From Haloterrigena turkmenica DSM 5511 (lineage in GTDB: Archaea > Halobacteriota > Halobacteria > Halobacteriales > Natrialbaceae), in the NCBI RefSeq assembly GCF_000025325.1, contig NC_013743.1, forward strand, positions 930,001 to 994,000: a DNA stretch of 64,000 nt, written 5' to 3'. Positions 39,325 through 48,526 of the stretch are shown here, piece by piece (the first letter of the stretch is position 1; the number at the start of each line of letters is the position of its first letter). A program made the position numbers and the translations under genes. The notes under the pieces are model-generated. The model saw only the letters and a program-made list of their open reading frames with translations. It ran no database searches and was not told the origin of the DNA.

Positions 39325-42300
39325 ATGGCTATTGACGAGGCCGACCAGTCGGATGCCGGGGACTTTTCTGAGGGGGAGGCATCCGAGTCTGCGTCGGAGG
39401 CGAATCGATCTCGCGGGTCGGACGGCGATGCGAACTCAGGTTCGGGAGTTTGCGTCGGCGAGTACACGTGGGAGAATTTCATGGAAGAGTACGGATACAG
39501 CGACGACGCGTCGGTGCTGTATCCCGACGATCCCGGCGAGACGACGTCGGACGACCAACTGGGGTTAGATACCGACGAAGGGCCCGAACACACGGTCCCG
39601 ACGGGCGACGACTGGAAGCAGGTCGAGTTCGACCCCGAGTCCTATCTGGGCTACCACCCCGACGATCTGGACTCGACGGTCGTGCCGACCGCCGGCGACA
39701 ACGCCGAGGAACTCTGGGACGTCTTTCGGGAGTACGCCGATCCAGAGACGACGCCGGTCGTCAAAGACACCTGGACCTGGGAGCACTACAAGTGGGAGTA
39801 CTACTACGAGGACGACGGCTCCCGACCGCGGGATAGCGACGGTGAAATCGTTCGCCACGACGAGGAGGAGGCGCTCGGCTTCGATCCGGAGACCGTAGAA
39901 CAGCGCCTGTTCGCGGCCGACGACGCCGCGATGGAACTGGACGAACTCATCGAGGAGCGAACCGTCAACGTCCAGGAGGAGATCGACGAGGACGAGTTCT
40001 TCTCGACGACCGCGGGCAACACGACCGTCACCAACCGCTACGATCTGGAAAAGGCCGTTCCGCTGGACAAGAAGACCCACTTCCGAGAGGTCGAGCGCTA
40101 CTGGGTGAACAAACCCTACGCCTGCGTTGTTATCTTCCACTCCGAGAAGGAAAACGAGAAGAAGTACTACCTGATCGAGCCCTATCTGAACGAGATCGAA
40201 CTCGAGTTACAGGAGTTCCTCTCGGGCAAACTGCGAACCGCGATCAAGTACTCCGACGAGGGGATCAAGGAGAAGGCGACCGAGGACGGCCGCCGGACGG
40301 TCATCGAGGACGAGACCCGCCAACTGCTCAAGCGCTACGATCTGTTCGAGAAGACAGCCAGCAGTTCCCGGGAGAGCGTCCTCGACACGCTGCGAAATCT
40401 GCTCGACGACGAGGACGACGGTCCCGACGAGGACGACGGTCCCGACCCGCTCGAGGGGCTCTCCGTCCGACCCGAGCCGGCGATCCTCGAGGCCGATCCG
40501 GACACGCTAAGCGAGTATCAGGTCGAGAAACTGCTCTACCTGCTCAAGCGCAACTTCATCGGCTACGAGCGCATCGACGGGATCAAACACGACATCAACG
40601 TCGAGGACATCTCCGTCGACGGCTACAACTCGCCGGTGTTCGTCTACCACTCGGAGTACGAGCAGATCATCTCGAACGTCTACCACGGCGAGGACGAACT
40701 CGACGACTTCGTCGTCAAACTCGCCCAGCGCTCCGGGAAGGGGATCAGCAAACGGCTGCCGCAGGTCGACGCGACCCTCCCCGACGGCTCGCGCGCCCAG
40801 TTGACCCTGGGGAAGGAGGTGTCCGACCACGGGACCAACTACACCATCCGTCAGTTCAAGGACGTCCCCTTTACCCCGATCGACCTCATCAACTGGAACA
40901 CCTTCTCGCTGGACGAGATGGCGTTCCTCTGGCTCTGTATCGAGAACCACAAGAGCCTGATCTTCGCTGGAGGTACCGCGTCCGGGAAGACCACCTCGCT
41001 GAACGCCGTCTCGCTGTTTATCCCCTCGAGCGCGAAGATCGTCTCCATCGAGGACACCCGGGAGGTCGAACTCCCGCAGCGAAACTGGATCGCCTCCGTT
41101 ACTCGGCCGTCGTTCGCCGACGACGAGCAGGGCGACGTCGACGAGTTCGACCTGCTCGAGGCCGCGCTCCGGCAGCGACCCGACTACATCGTGATGGGTG
41201 AGATCCGTGGTGAGGAGGGGCGGACGCTGTTCCAGGTCATGTCGACGGGTCACACGACCTACACGACGTTCCACGCCGACTCCGTCGACGAGGTGTTAAA
41301 GCGGTTCACGACGGACCCGATCAACGTCTCGAAGACGATGTTCACCGCGCTGGACCTGGTTTCGATCCAGACCCAGACGCGGGTGCAGGGTCGGAAGGTC
41401 CGCCGGAACAAATCTCTCACGGAGATCAACCACTACGAGGCCGAACACGACGAGATCAACGTCCAGGACGTCTACCAGTGGCAGGCCGAGACCGACGAGT
41501 TCCTCAAAATGGGGGACTCGAATACCTTGGAGGAGATCCAGTTCGACCGCGGCTGGAGCCGCGAGAAACTCGAGGAGGAACTGTTCAAACGCGAGGTCAT
41601 CCTCGCCTACCTCATCAAGAACGGACTCAACACGTACGCGGAGGTCGCGGCGACAGTGCAGGCGTTCATCAACGACCCCGACACGATCCTCACGCTCATC
41701 GCGAACGGCCAGCTCGAGGACAGCCTCGAGGACCTCCGGGAGATGGAGAGCGTCCTGATCGACGTCGATCCGGAGAAAGAGGAACTCGTCCCGCGACCGG
41801 ACGCGACCGACGAGACGTACAACATCTCGATGGACCTGCTCGAACGCGCCGAGGAGTCGCTGTTCGAGGAGTACCGCGGCAAAACGCCGAGCGGATTGGA
41901 CAGCGCTCTCGGGGGGCCCGAGACGGAGGAGCCGATCGAGGTTGACAGCGCCGACGCCGACGAGTTCGACTTCGCCGGCGACGTCGACGGCTCGGTCGAC
42001 GACGACGAGTGGGAACTCGGCGACGGCTCGAGCGGCTTCGGCGCCGGCGAGGACGCCGGGGAGCCGGCGTGGCTCAGCGACGACACCGGCTTCGATATCG
42101 GCGGCGACGAGGGCGCCGCCGACAGCGCCGGAACGGCTGCGAACGCCGACGAGGGGGTCGCCGCTGAATCGCCTGATGCCGGCACCACGGACGAGACGTC
42201 CGACGGATTCGAGATCGATGACGAGACGGGCGGCGTCAGCGGCCCACCTGCGCCGGCGGCGAGCGCGGACGGCGCGGACGCGGAGGCGACGGCCCCGCAG

Positions 42301-43332
42301 CCGGCAGCCGGCGACGAGACGGAGACGAACACAACCGTCATGCCGACGGATGACGCCGACGACGCCGATCTCGGCGGGCTGTTCGACGATATGGGCGACA
42401 CCATCGACAGGCTCGACGCGGACGGCCAGCCGGAACCGCCCGCGGAGACCGACGCCGCGTCGACGGCCGAGCCCGACACGTCCGGCTTCGATTCGATGTT
42501 CCCCGAAGACGACCTCGAGTCGATCTTCGACCCCGAATCCGACGCGGAGACGGCCGGCGACTTCAGCGATCAGTTCGAGCCGGCGACCGCCGACGAGCCG
42601 GTCGGCGACGAACTCGAGACCGCCGACGAACCCGACGAGACGCCGACGATCGATCTCGGAGCGGCGGTCGACGACGCTGCCGAAGCCGACGAGACATCGA
42701 CGGCCGCACCCGAGGAGTCGACCGACGAAACCGCTGAACCCGACGAGACGCCGACGATCGACCTCGGAGCGGCGGTCGACGACTCCGCCGGGGCGGACGA
42801 CGACGCCGAAGAGGTTGCCGAATCGGAAGCTGACGCCGATTCCTCGAGTATCATCGACGACGGCAGCGACGATGATGCCGCTGTCGAGAACGCCGATAGT
42901 ATCGTGGCCGACGAACCGACGGACGATGAGGCGGAGTCGGGACCGGACGCCACACCCTCGTCGAACGAGCAAAGCGAAGGTGACGGGCGTCTCGAAGGCG
43001 ATGGCGACGACGCTCCGGTCGACCAGCCGGCCGACGAGGAACCGACGGCGACCGCAGCTGATCCACCCGGCGAGGATCGCGACGATCCGACGGAGCCGGC
43101 GGAAGGTGACGATGGTACCGGTGACTCGGAGTCGATCTTCGGGACCAAGTCCGACTCGATCTTCTCCGAGGACTCGGAGGCGGACGACGCCGATGACGGG
43201 TCGCTGTTCGAGGACGAACAGGCGCAGGCCGAAACGGACGATTCGATCTTCAAACCGGCCGAGACCGAGGACGACGAGCGGACGGACGACCAAATCGATC
43301 CCGCCGACGATAACGAGGATACCAACGCATGA
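39325..43332 (+). CDS. Type IV pilus-like/secretion ATPase (PilB/TadA family) with long acidic tail
   Basis: A 1335-residue hexameric secretion ATPase that should power pilus assembly. Residues 1-130 are an acidic, Trp/Tyr-rich extension (YTWENFMEEYGYS, TWTWEHYKWEYYYED); about 230-840 the GSPII_E core, with Walker A GGTASGKTTS at 549-558, Walker B DYIVMGEIRGEEG from 620 and the His box TGHTTYTTFHAD. The last 480 residues are disordered, acidic, and repeat PDETPTIDLGAAVDD (from 1103 and 1139) and xSIF/xLF motifs. At about 560 residues ArlI of archaella is far shorter. The alternative start 39304 lacks a well-placed TATA. The stop overlaps the next ATG. Confidence 0.88.
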   Translation: MAIDEADQSDAGDFSEGEASESASEANRSRGSDGDANSGSGVCVGEYTWENFMEEYGYSDDASVLYPDDPGETTSDDQLGLDTDEGPEHTVPTGDDWKQVEFDPESYLGYHPDDLDSTVVPTAGDNAEELWDVFREYADPETTPVVKDTWTWEHYKWEYYYEDDGSRPRDSDGEIVRHDEEEALGFDPETVEQRLFAADDAAMELDELIEERTVNVQEEIDEDEFFSTTAGNTTVTNRYDLEKAVPLDKKTHFREVERYWVNKPYACVVIFHSEKENEKKYYLIEPYLNEIELELQEFLSGKLRTAIKYSDEGIKEKATEDGRRTVIEDETRQLLKRYDLFEKTASSSRESVLDTLRNLLDDEDDGPDEDDGPDPLEGLSVRPEPAILEADPDTLSEYQVEKLLYLLKRNFIGYERIDGIKHDINVEDISVDGYNSPVFVYHSEYEQIISNVYHGEDELDDFVVKLAQRSGKGISKRLPQVDATLPDGSRAQLTLGKEVSDHGTNYTIRQFKDVPFTPIDLINWNTFSLDEMAFLWLCIENHKSLIFAGGTASGKTTSLNAVSLFIPSSAKIVSIEDTREVELPQRNWIASVTRPSFADDEQGDVDEFDLLEAALRQRPDYIVMGEIRGEEGRTLFQVMSTGHTTYTTFHADSVDEVLKRFTTDPINVSKTMFTALDLVSIQTQTRVQGRKVRRNKSLTEINHYEAEHDEINVQDVYQWQAETDEFLKMGDSNTLEEIQFDRGWSREKLEEELFKREVILAYLIKNGLNTYAEVAATVQAFINDPDTILTLIANGQLEDSLEDLREMESVLIDVDPEKEELVPRPDATDETYNISMDLLERAEESLFEEYRGKTPSGLDSALGGPETEEPIEVDSADADEFDFAGDVDGSVDDDEWELGDGSSGFGAGEDAGEPAWLSDDTGFDIGGDEGAADSAGTAANADEGVAAESPDAGTTDETSDGFEIDDETGGVSGPPAPAASADGADAEATAPQPAAGDETETNTTVMPTDDADDADLGGLFDDMGDTIDRLDADGQPEPPAETDAASTAEPDTSGFDSMFPEDDLESIFDPESDAETAGDFSDQFEPATADEPVGDELETADEPDETPTIDLGAAVDDAAEADETSTAAPEESTDETAEPDETPTIDLGAAVDDSAGADDDAEEVAESEADADSSSIIDDGSDDDAAVENADSIVADEPTDDEAESGPDATPSSNEQSEGDGRLEGDGDDAPVDQPADEEPTATAADPPGEDRDDPTEPAEGDDGTGDSESIFGTKSDSIFSEDSEADDADDGSLFEDEQAQAETDDSIFKPAETEDDERTDDQIDPADDNEDTNA
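42631..42783. repeat. Duplicated 45-base segment in the ATPase acidic tail
   Basis: Bases 42631-42675 and 42739-42783 differ at only one or two positions and both encode PDETPTIDLGAAVDD, so the tail grew partly by duplication. Confidence 0.75.
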
Positions 43333-45422
43333 GCCTCCAAACCGACAGTAGCGGTGGCAGCGGTTCCGGCGGGCTCTCGGGGGGCTCCGACGTGCTCGGC
43401 GAGACGTTCTACCCTCTCTACGACTGGTTGTTCAGCGACGATAGCGAGTTCGCCGGCGACGTCGAGACGAAACTGGCCCAGGCACGGATGACCGATACGG
43501 TCGAACTCTACCTCTCCCGGGCCCTCGGGATCGGCTTCATCAGCGGCCTGGCGCTGTGGCTGCTCGGCCTCCTGCTCGGCTACACGCTGTTTGCCACCGG
43601 TATCATCCAGGTCGACGAGATCCTCGGCTTCCCCGTCAGCAGCGATCTGGTGCTCCAGATCATCGACACGCTCCGTATCCCGGCGTTGGTTTTCTTCACC
43701 GGGCTCGTCTTCGGCTCGATCGGCTTCGCAATCGGATTCGGATCGCTGGTCGCGATCCCTTATTCGCGTGCTTCGACCCGCAGGCGCCAGATCAACATGC
43801 TCCTGACCGACTCCGTTTCGTTCATGTACGCGCTGTCGGTCGGCGGCCTGAACCAACTCGAGATCATCGAGGCGATGGCCCAGGCCGACGACACCTACGG
43901 CGAGGTCGCAAAGGAGTTCCAGAGCATCGTCAAGGAGACCGAGTACTTCGACATCGACTATCGGACCGCCATTCGAAAGCAGGCTCTGGAGACTCCCAGC
44001 GACGAACTCTCCCAGTTCCTGACCGACATGCTCTCGATCGTCAACAGCGGCGGCGACATGGAGAGCTTCCTCGAGGACAAGAAGGAGAAGCACATGCGCA
44101 CCGCCAAGCAGGAACAGGAGCTGACTCTCGAGACCCTCGAGCTGTTCGGCGAGATGTACATGACGCTGTCGCTGTTCCCGCTGCTCTTGATCATCATCAT
44201 GGTCGTCATGCAGATGATCCCGCAGGCGAGCGTGACGAACACGATGCTCTATATGACCGTCTACGCACTGATCCCGCTGACCGGGGTCGGCTTTCTCATC
44301 ATGGTTTCGACGGTCAAAGAGGACGAACCGGGTGACGGCTATCTTTCGATGGGGGACACCGACGACCGCCTCGAGAATCAGGGCGATCAGGGGCTGCTCG
44401 ATCTCGGGTTGATCGAGAAGTTTACGGGCGATCACAGCGTCTTCGACCGGATCAAGAACCGCGAGGGGACCTACGAGACGATGGAGGTCCTTCAGAAACC
44501 CCACATTTTCTTCCGGGACAACCCGCTGTTCACGCTCGCGCTGACGGTGCCCGCATCACTCGTGATCGTGACGACGGCGATGATGAACGGCTCGGCACCC
44601 ACGTCGTGGGACGGGCTCCTCGAGAACGCCGTCTGGGGGACGTTCATCTACGTCTACGTTCCGCTGTACGTCATCGCGATCCCCCTTTCCGTCTTCCGCG
44701 AGTGGAACGTTCGACACCGCAACTCCGTTGTCAGTCAACTTTCCGAGGACCTGCGGAAACTCTCGAGTTCGAACGACACCGGGCTGACGCTGCTCGAGTC
44801 GCTGAAGGCCGTCTCCGACACCACGAGCGGGAAGTTGGCCCGCGAGTTCGAGATGATGCACACGAAGGTCAACTACGGGACCAGCCTGAAGCAGGCGCTC
44901 ATCGAGTTCAACAACAAGTATCACATCCCGCGGCTGGCTCGGACGACGCGGCTGATCACCGAGGCCCAGGAAGCCTCGAACCAGATCTCCGACGTGCTCC
45001 GGACGGCCGCTCGCGCCAGCGAGAACCACGACGACATTGAGCGCGAGCGCAAGTCTCGCACCCGAATGCAGGTCGTGATCATCATCATGACGTTCATGAC
45101 CGTCCTCGCGGTGATCGCGATCCTCAAGACACAGTTCATCGATACGATGGCCGGCCTCGGAGAATCGACTGGCGGCGCCGAGAGCAGTTCCGCGGGCACC
45201 GCCGGTGGTGGCGGCGGTGGCGGCGGACTCTCGGATGCCAACCTGAGCGAGAACATCGACGTCAATATGCTGTCGGTGTTGTTCTTCCACGCCGTGACGA
45301 TGCAGGCGATCCTCTCCGGGGTCATCTGTGGCTACATCCGCGATGCGGACGTGCTGAGCGGACTGAAATACGCCGTCATACTGGCGACGATCGCGCTCGT
45401 CGGCTGGACGCTGGTGGCCTAA
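43329..45422 (+). CDS. Type IV pilus-like membrane platform (PilC/TadC, two T2SSF domains)
   Basis: A 697-residue integral membrane protein. Two T2SSF-type helical domains are recognisable, about residues 150-250 and 460-560 (KLSSSNDTGLTLLESLKAVSD is the second), each followed by membrane helices, nine or more in total. A Gly/Ser-rich N-terminus and a Gly-rich loop (GTAGGGGGGGGLS) are disordered. It should sit under the ATPase and anchor filament assembly. The start overlaps the ATPase stop. Confidence 0.9.
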   Translation: MSLQTDSSGGSGSGGLSGGSDVLGETFYPLYDWLFSDDSEFAGDVETKLAQARMTDTVELYLSRALGIGFISGLALWLLGLLLGYTLFATGIIQVDEILGFPVSSDLVLQIIDTLRIPALVFFTGLVFGSIGFAIGFGSLVAIPYSRASTRRRQINMLLTDSVSFMYALSVGGLNQLEIIEAMAQADDTYGEVAKEFQSIVKETEYFDIDYRTAIRKQALETPSDELSQFLTDMLSIVNSGGDMESFLEDKKEKHMRTAKQEQELTLETLELFGEMYMTLSLFPLLLIIIMVVMQMIPQASVTNTMLYMTVYALIPLTGVGFLIMVSTVKEDEPGDGYLSMGDTDDRLENQGDQGLLDLGLIEKFTGDHSVFDRIKNREGTYETMEVLQKPHIFFRDNPLFTLALTVPASLVIVTTAMMNGSAPTSWDGLLENAVWGTFIYVYVPLYVIAIPLSVFREWNVRHRNSVVSQLSEDLRKLSSSNDTGLTLLESLKAVSDTTSGKLAREFEMMHTKVNYGTSLKQALIEFNNKYHIPRLARTTRLITEAQEASNQISDVLRTAARASENHDDIERERKSRTRMQVVIIIMTFMTVLAVIAILKTQFIDTMAGLGESTGGAESSSAGTAGGGGGGGGLSDANLSENIDVNMLSVLFFHAVTMQAILSGVICGYIRDADVLSGLKYAVILATIALVGWTLVA

Positions 45423-45424
45423 TC

Positions 45425-45967
45425 ATGAGCCGAAACCGGACCCGAACCGACCGCGACCGACGCCCGAAGACGGTGTCGATCTCTCTGCGCGAGCGCGGCC
45501 AGACCACGCAGGATTTCGCCGTCGGGATCGGCGTGTTCATCCTGGCAGTGGCCTTTGTCTTCTCGTTTCTGCCGTCGATCCTGACGCCGTTCGACTCGTC
45601 GGTGTCCGGCGGCCAGACGGCACAGGCCGACCGTGTCGCCGACCGGGCCGTGCACAATCTGTCGACGGAGACGGGGCCGGAGACCGAACTTAACGGTAGT
45701 GCGTTCGAGGACTTCGTGAACGATACCGACGGGCTTTCCGAACGGCTCGGTCTCAGAGAGGATGAAACCCGCTACGATCGTATCGATATTCGCCTCGAAC
45801 CGCTCAACGAAAGCGAGCCGCTCGGGGACGAATGGATAGTCGGCGACGGCTACGATAACCAGTCAGCGGCCAGTTCCGCACGAATCGTGACGTTCAAAGA
45901 GGGCTCGTTCGACGGAGCCGAACCGGGGTGCGATCCCGCTTGCCGACTCGTCGTGAGGATGTGGTAA
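45425..45967 (+). CDS. Pilin-like protein 1 (class III signal)
   Basis: A 180-residue exported protein. RG at 24-25 precedes QTTQDFAVGIGVFILAVAFV, matching the prepilin-peptidase site followed by the Q-x-x-x-D/E and hydrophobic helix of archaeal pilins; cleavage is predicted after Gly25. The mature part is acidic, with a C-terminal CDPACRLVV that could form a disulfide. Three bases after the pilus platform gene. Confidence 0.75.
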   Translation: MSRNRTRTDRDRRPKTVSISLRERGQTTQDFAVGIGVFILAVAFVFSFLPSILTPFDSSVSGGQTAQADRVADRAVHNLSTETGPETELNGSAFEDFVNDTDGLSERLGLREDETRYDRIDIRLEPLNESEPLGDEWIVGDGYDNQSAASSARIVTFKEGSFDGAEPGCDPACRLVVRMW

Positions 45968-45971
45968 TACG

Positions 45972-46661
45972 ATGCGAGACACTTCCCAATCCCAAACCGA
46001 TCGCGGGCAGGCCTACACCCTCGAGGGGTTCGTCTCGGCGATGATCGTCCTGATGGCGGTCCTATTTGCGCTCCAGTCCGTTGTCATCACGCCGAGCACG
46101 GGCGGGCTCGCCGATCGGACGGCACAGGCTCAGCTCGAACAGGAGGCCCAGGACGCGCTGGTGATCGGCGCCACGACCAACGGGAGCGTGGAGAACGGAA
46201 CCGGCGATCTATCGACGCTCGTTCGCTACTGGAACGACTCGAGCAACGAGTTTCACAACGCGAGCGAGCAGGACGTCGAGTTCTACTACAACGCCTCGAA
46301 CGACACGGAACTCTATCAGCAGTTCGTCCTCGGCGAGGTGCTCTCGGATCGGTTCACCGATCGCGGACTGAGCTACAACGTCGAACTCGTCTCTCAGGAC
46401 AAGGATGGGGAGTTCGACACCGAGAACAGTACGTATCTCGTCTATCAGGGCGAATCCGAGGCGGTGACGGCGAGTTACACCGTGACGCTACTCGAGTCGG
46501 ACAATCTGACGGCACCCGGCGACGAGAACAGGAACGTATCCGTTCGGGAGGCCTACGAAGACGGTGAGTACCCCATTCCGCCGGCGACTGACGACCCGCG
46601 AGAAAACGATGACGCGAGTGAGATCTACAACGTCGTGGAGGTGCGCGTCGCAGTATGGTAA
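45972..46661 (+). CDS. Pilin-like protein 2 (class III signal)
   Basis: A 229-residue protein with DRG|QAYTLEGFVSAMIVLMAVL at residues 10-30, predicted to be cut after Gly12. The remaining region is rich in Asn/Asp/Ser with several N-x-S/T sites (NGSV, NDSS, NASN), which may be glycosylated if surface exposed. Ends VVEVRVAVW, like the VVRMW end of the previous protein. Confidence 0.72.
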   Translation: MRDTSQSQTDRGQAYTLEGFVSAMIVLMAVLFALQSVVITPSTGGLADRTAQAQLEQEAQDALVIGATTNGSVENGTGDLSTLVRYWNDSSNEFHNASEQDVEFYYNASNDTELYQQFVLGEVLSDRFTDRGLSYNVELVSQDKDGEFDTENSTYLVYQGESEAVTASYTVTLLESDNLTAPGDENRNVSVREAYEDGEYPIPPATDDPRENDDASEIYNVVEVRVAVW

Positions 46662-47209
46662 CTGACAGAACTCACGGTTGGCGAGGTGGAGACGGTGACC
46701 GATCGGTCGAACAACGGGACAGAGGACAGGTGATCCTCATCGGCGCAGTCGCGCTCGCGTTCATCGTGCTCGGCGTGGTTGTCGTCTTCAATGGCGTCCT
46801 CTACACAGAGACGCTGTCATCGGCCGACACGGGACAGACTGCGAGCGGTGCTGAGGCGACCGAGCTCGAGGTTAGACAGGGAATCGGGTGTCTGGTCGCG
46901 GAATACGAAGGCGATCAAACGACGAACGACGAGCTGCTCAATGACAGCGGCGGGGTAGAACCGTCGTTTGTGAAATCGAATCTGGAGAACGATATCGAGA
47001 ACTACTCGACTTTGTATCAAAACGCGACGGCTCACTCGCAGCCGACTGCTGTGCACGTCGCAATCAACGACGACGGCCTGATCGATAAAATCGACGTGGA
47101 CGACGGTGAGGTCAAGATCGAGAACGTGACCGTCACGATTTCCACCGACTCTACCGATCATCGCTACGATCGGACGATAGACGTCAGTTCGGAGGAGTGC
47201 CCGTCATGA
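46655..47209 (+). CDS. Pilin-like protein 3 (class III signal)
   Basis: A 184-residue protein. DRG|QVILIGAVALAFIVLGVVVV at 22-43 is the pilin-like N-terminus after a basic 21-residue leader. The start overlaps the previous gene by seven bases. Cysteines near 79 and 182 are the only ones and could pair. Confidence 0.7.
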   Translation: MVTDRTHGWRGGDGDRSVEQRDRGQVILIGAVALAFIVLGVVVVFNGVLYTETLSSADTGQTASGAEATELEVRQGIGCLVAEYEGDQTTNDELLNDSGGVEPSFVKSNLENDIENYSTLYQNATAHSQPTAVHVAINDDGLIDKIDVDDGEVKIENVTVTISTDSTDHRYDRTIDVSSEECPS

Positions 47210-47700
47210 TTCGCCGATCCGACTACGAGACCGACCGCGGGATGTCGATCGCCCTAACCCATGTCCTCACGATCGGAATCACGACGATCCTCATCGCCAT
47301 GCTGTTGATGGCCGGCAGCACGATGCTCGAGTCCGAGACCGAGCGCTCGACCGAGACTGCCCTCGAGACCGTCGGTGAACGACTGGCGGGTGATATCGAC
47401 AACGTCGATCGGATGGCCGACGACAGCGACGACGTGTCGCTCGTCTCCGATCGGCCGCGGACGGTCTCGAACTCCGGATACACCGTTACGACGCTGTCAG
47501 CCGATGACTGCGGGGACCGAGCACCCTTGCTCAACGACTCGAACCCGTGTCTCGAGTTGGATGCCTCGAGCACCGACGTGACCGTTCACGTGCCGATCAA
47601 AGTCGACAACGGGATCGAAACCGGAACGTCCGTTTCGGGTGGCTCGCTCGAAATCACCTACACGGGCGGCGACATCGAGATTACGGAGGCCGACCGATGA
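47206..47700 (+). CDS. Pilin-like protein 4
   Basis: A 164-residue protein with DRG|MSIALTHVLTIGITTILIAM at 10-31. Met replaces the usual Gln after the cut site. The rest is Ser/Asp/Thr-rich with a Cys pair (DDCGDRAPLLNDSNPCLE). The ATG overlaps the preceding stop by four bases; an in-frame GTG/ATG three codons upstream is less likely. Confidence 0.68.
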   Translation: MIRRSDYETDRGMSIALTHVLTIGITTILIAMLLMAGSTMLESETERSTETALETVGERLAGDIDNVDRMADDSDDVSLVSDRPRTVSNSGYTVTTLSADDCGDRAPLLNDSNPCLELDASSTDVTVHVPIKVDNGIETGTSVSGGSLEITYTGGDIEITEADR

Positions 47701-48503
47701 GCGACCGACGAGTCGACTCGACGCTGCGAGTCGGACTCGGCGCCGACGACCGTGGCATCTCCGAGGTCGTCGCCTTCATCCTCACCTTCGCGATCATCCT
47801 CGGCTCGGTCGGCCTGCTGTACACGACCGCGTTCGGGGCGATGATGGACTACCAGGAGAACGAGCAGGAGACCAACGCCGTGCGCGCGATGGATTCGCTG
47901 ACGGACAACTTCAACGACGTACTTCGTTCGAACGGCGTCAACCAGCGCTACGGTGAACTCTCGCTACGGGACGGGCGGATCACGACCGGGAACGGCGGAA
48001 CGGCGCTCAACATCTCGATTAACGGTAGTGACCCGATCGGTACCGACGGGGGCGATCAGCGGTTCGCCGGCTACGGTGACGGCGTCACCGCTGAACTCGG
48101 CGAGTTCGCCTACGAATCGGACGACGACGACGACACGATCGCGTACGAGGGAGGCGGTCTCGTCCGCGGGGACGAGACAGGGAGTGTCGTCCTCCGAGAA
48201 CCACGGCTACGGTGCAACCCGGAACAGAATACGGCGATCATCTCGCTGGTCACCGTCTCCGCCGAGGACCGTTCGGTACAGTCCAGCAGCGGGCTCGGTG
48301 TGTCGATGACCGTCGAAAACCGTAGCAGTAGAGCCTATTCGAATGTGAACAATGTAACTATCGAGCGCGAAGACGACGGCGCATACGAAGGCGCCTGGAA
48401 CGACATCCTTTCGGGATGGACCGAGGACGATGGCGGCTGCGGTGACTTCGGCGGTGACGGTCGCGTCGTCGTGACCATCGTCGAAGTCGATATCGACTAC
48501 TGA
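47697..48503 (+). CDS. Pilin-like protein 5
   Basis: A 268-residue protein. DRG|ISEVVAFILTFAIILGSVGL at 18-40 has a Glu three residues after the predicted cut, close to canonical pilins, and is the most pilin-like of the set. The mature domain is large for a pilin and includes an acidic run (YESDDDDDTIAYEGG). Start overlaps the previous stop; last gene of the operon, ending 24 bases before a convergent gene. Confidence 0.7.
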   Translation: MSDRRVDSTLRVGLGADDRGISEVVAFILTFAIILGSVGLLYTTAFGAMMDYQENEQETNAVRAMDSLTDNFNDVLRSNGVNQRYGELSLRDGRITTGNGGTALNISINGSDPIGTDGGDQRFAGYGDGVTAELGEFAYESDDDDDTIAYEGGGLVRGDETGSVVLREPRLRCNPEQNTAIISLVTVSAEDRSVQSSSGLGVSMTVENRSSRAYSNVNNVTIEREDDGAYEGAWNDILSGWTEDDGGCGDFGGDGRVVVTIVEVDIDY

Positions 48504-48526
48504 GCGGTCGAACCCGACGATCCGTT

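Noticed and set aside
41296-43293. 665-residue minus-strand frame over the ATPase tail
   Set aside because: Arg/Val-rich shadow of the repetitive acidic tail.
39325-45422. Archaellum motor genes arlI and arlJ
   Set aside because: Both proteins are much longer than ArlI/ArlJ and no arlCDEFGH gene is present; a non-archaellar type IV pilus-like system fits better.
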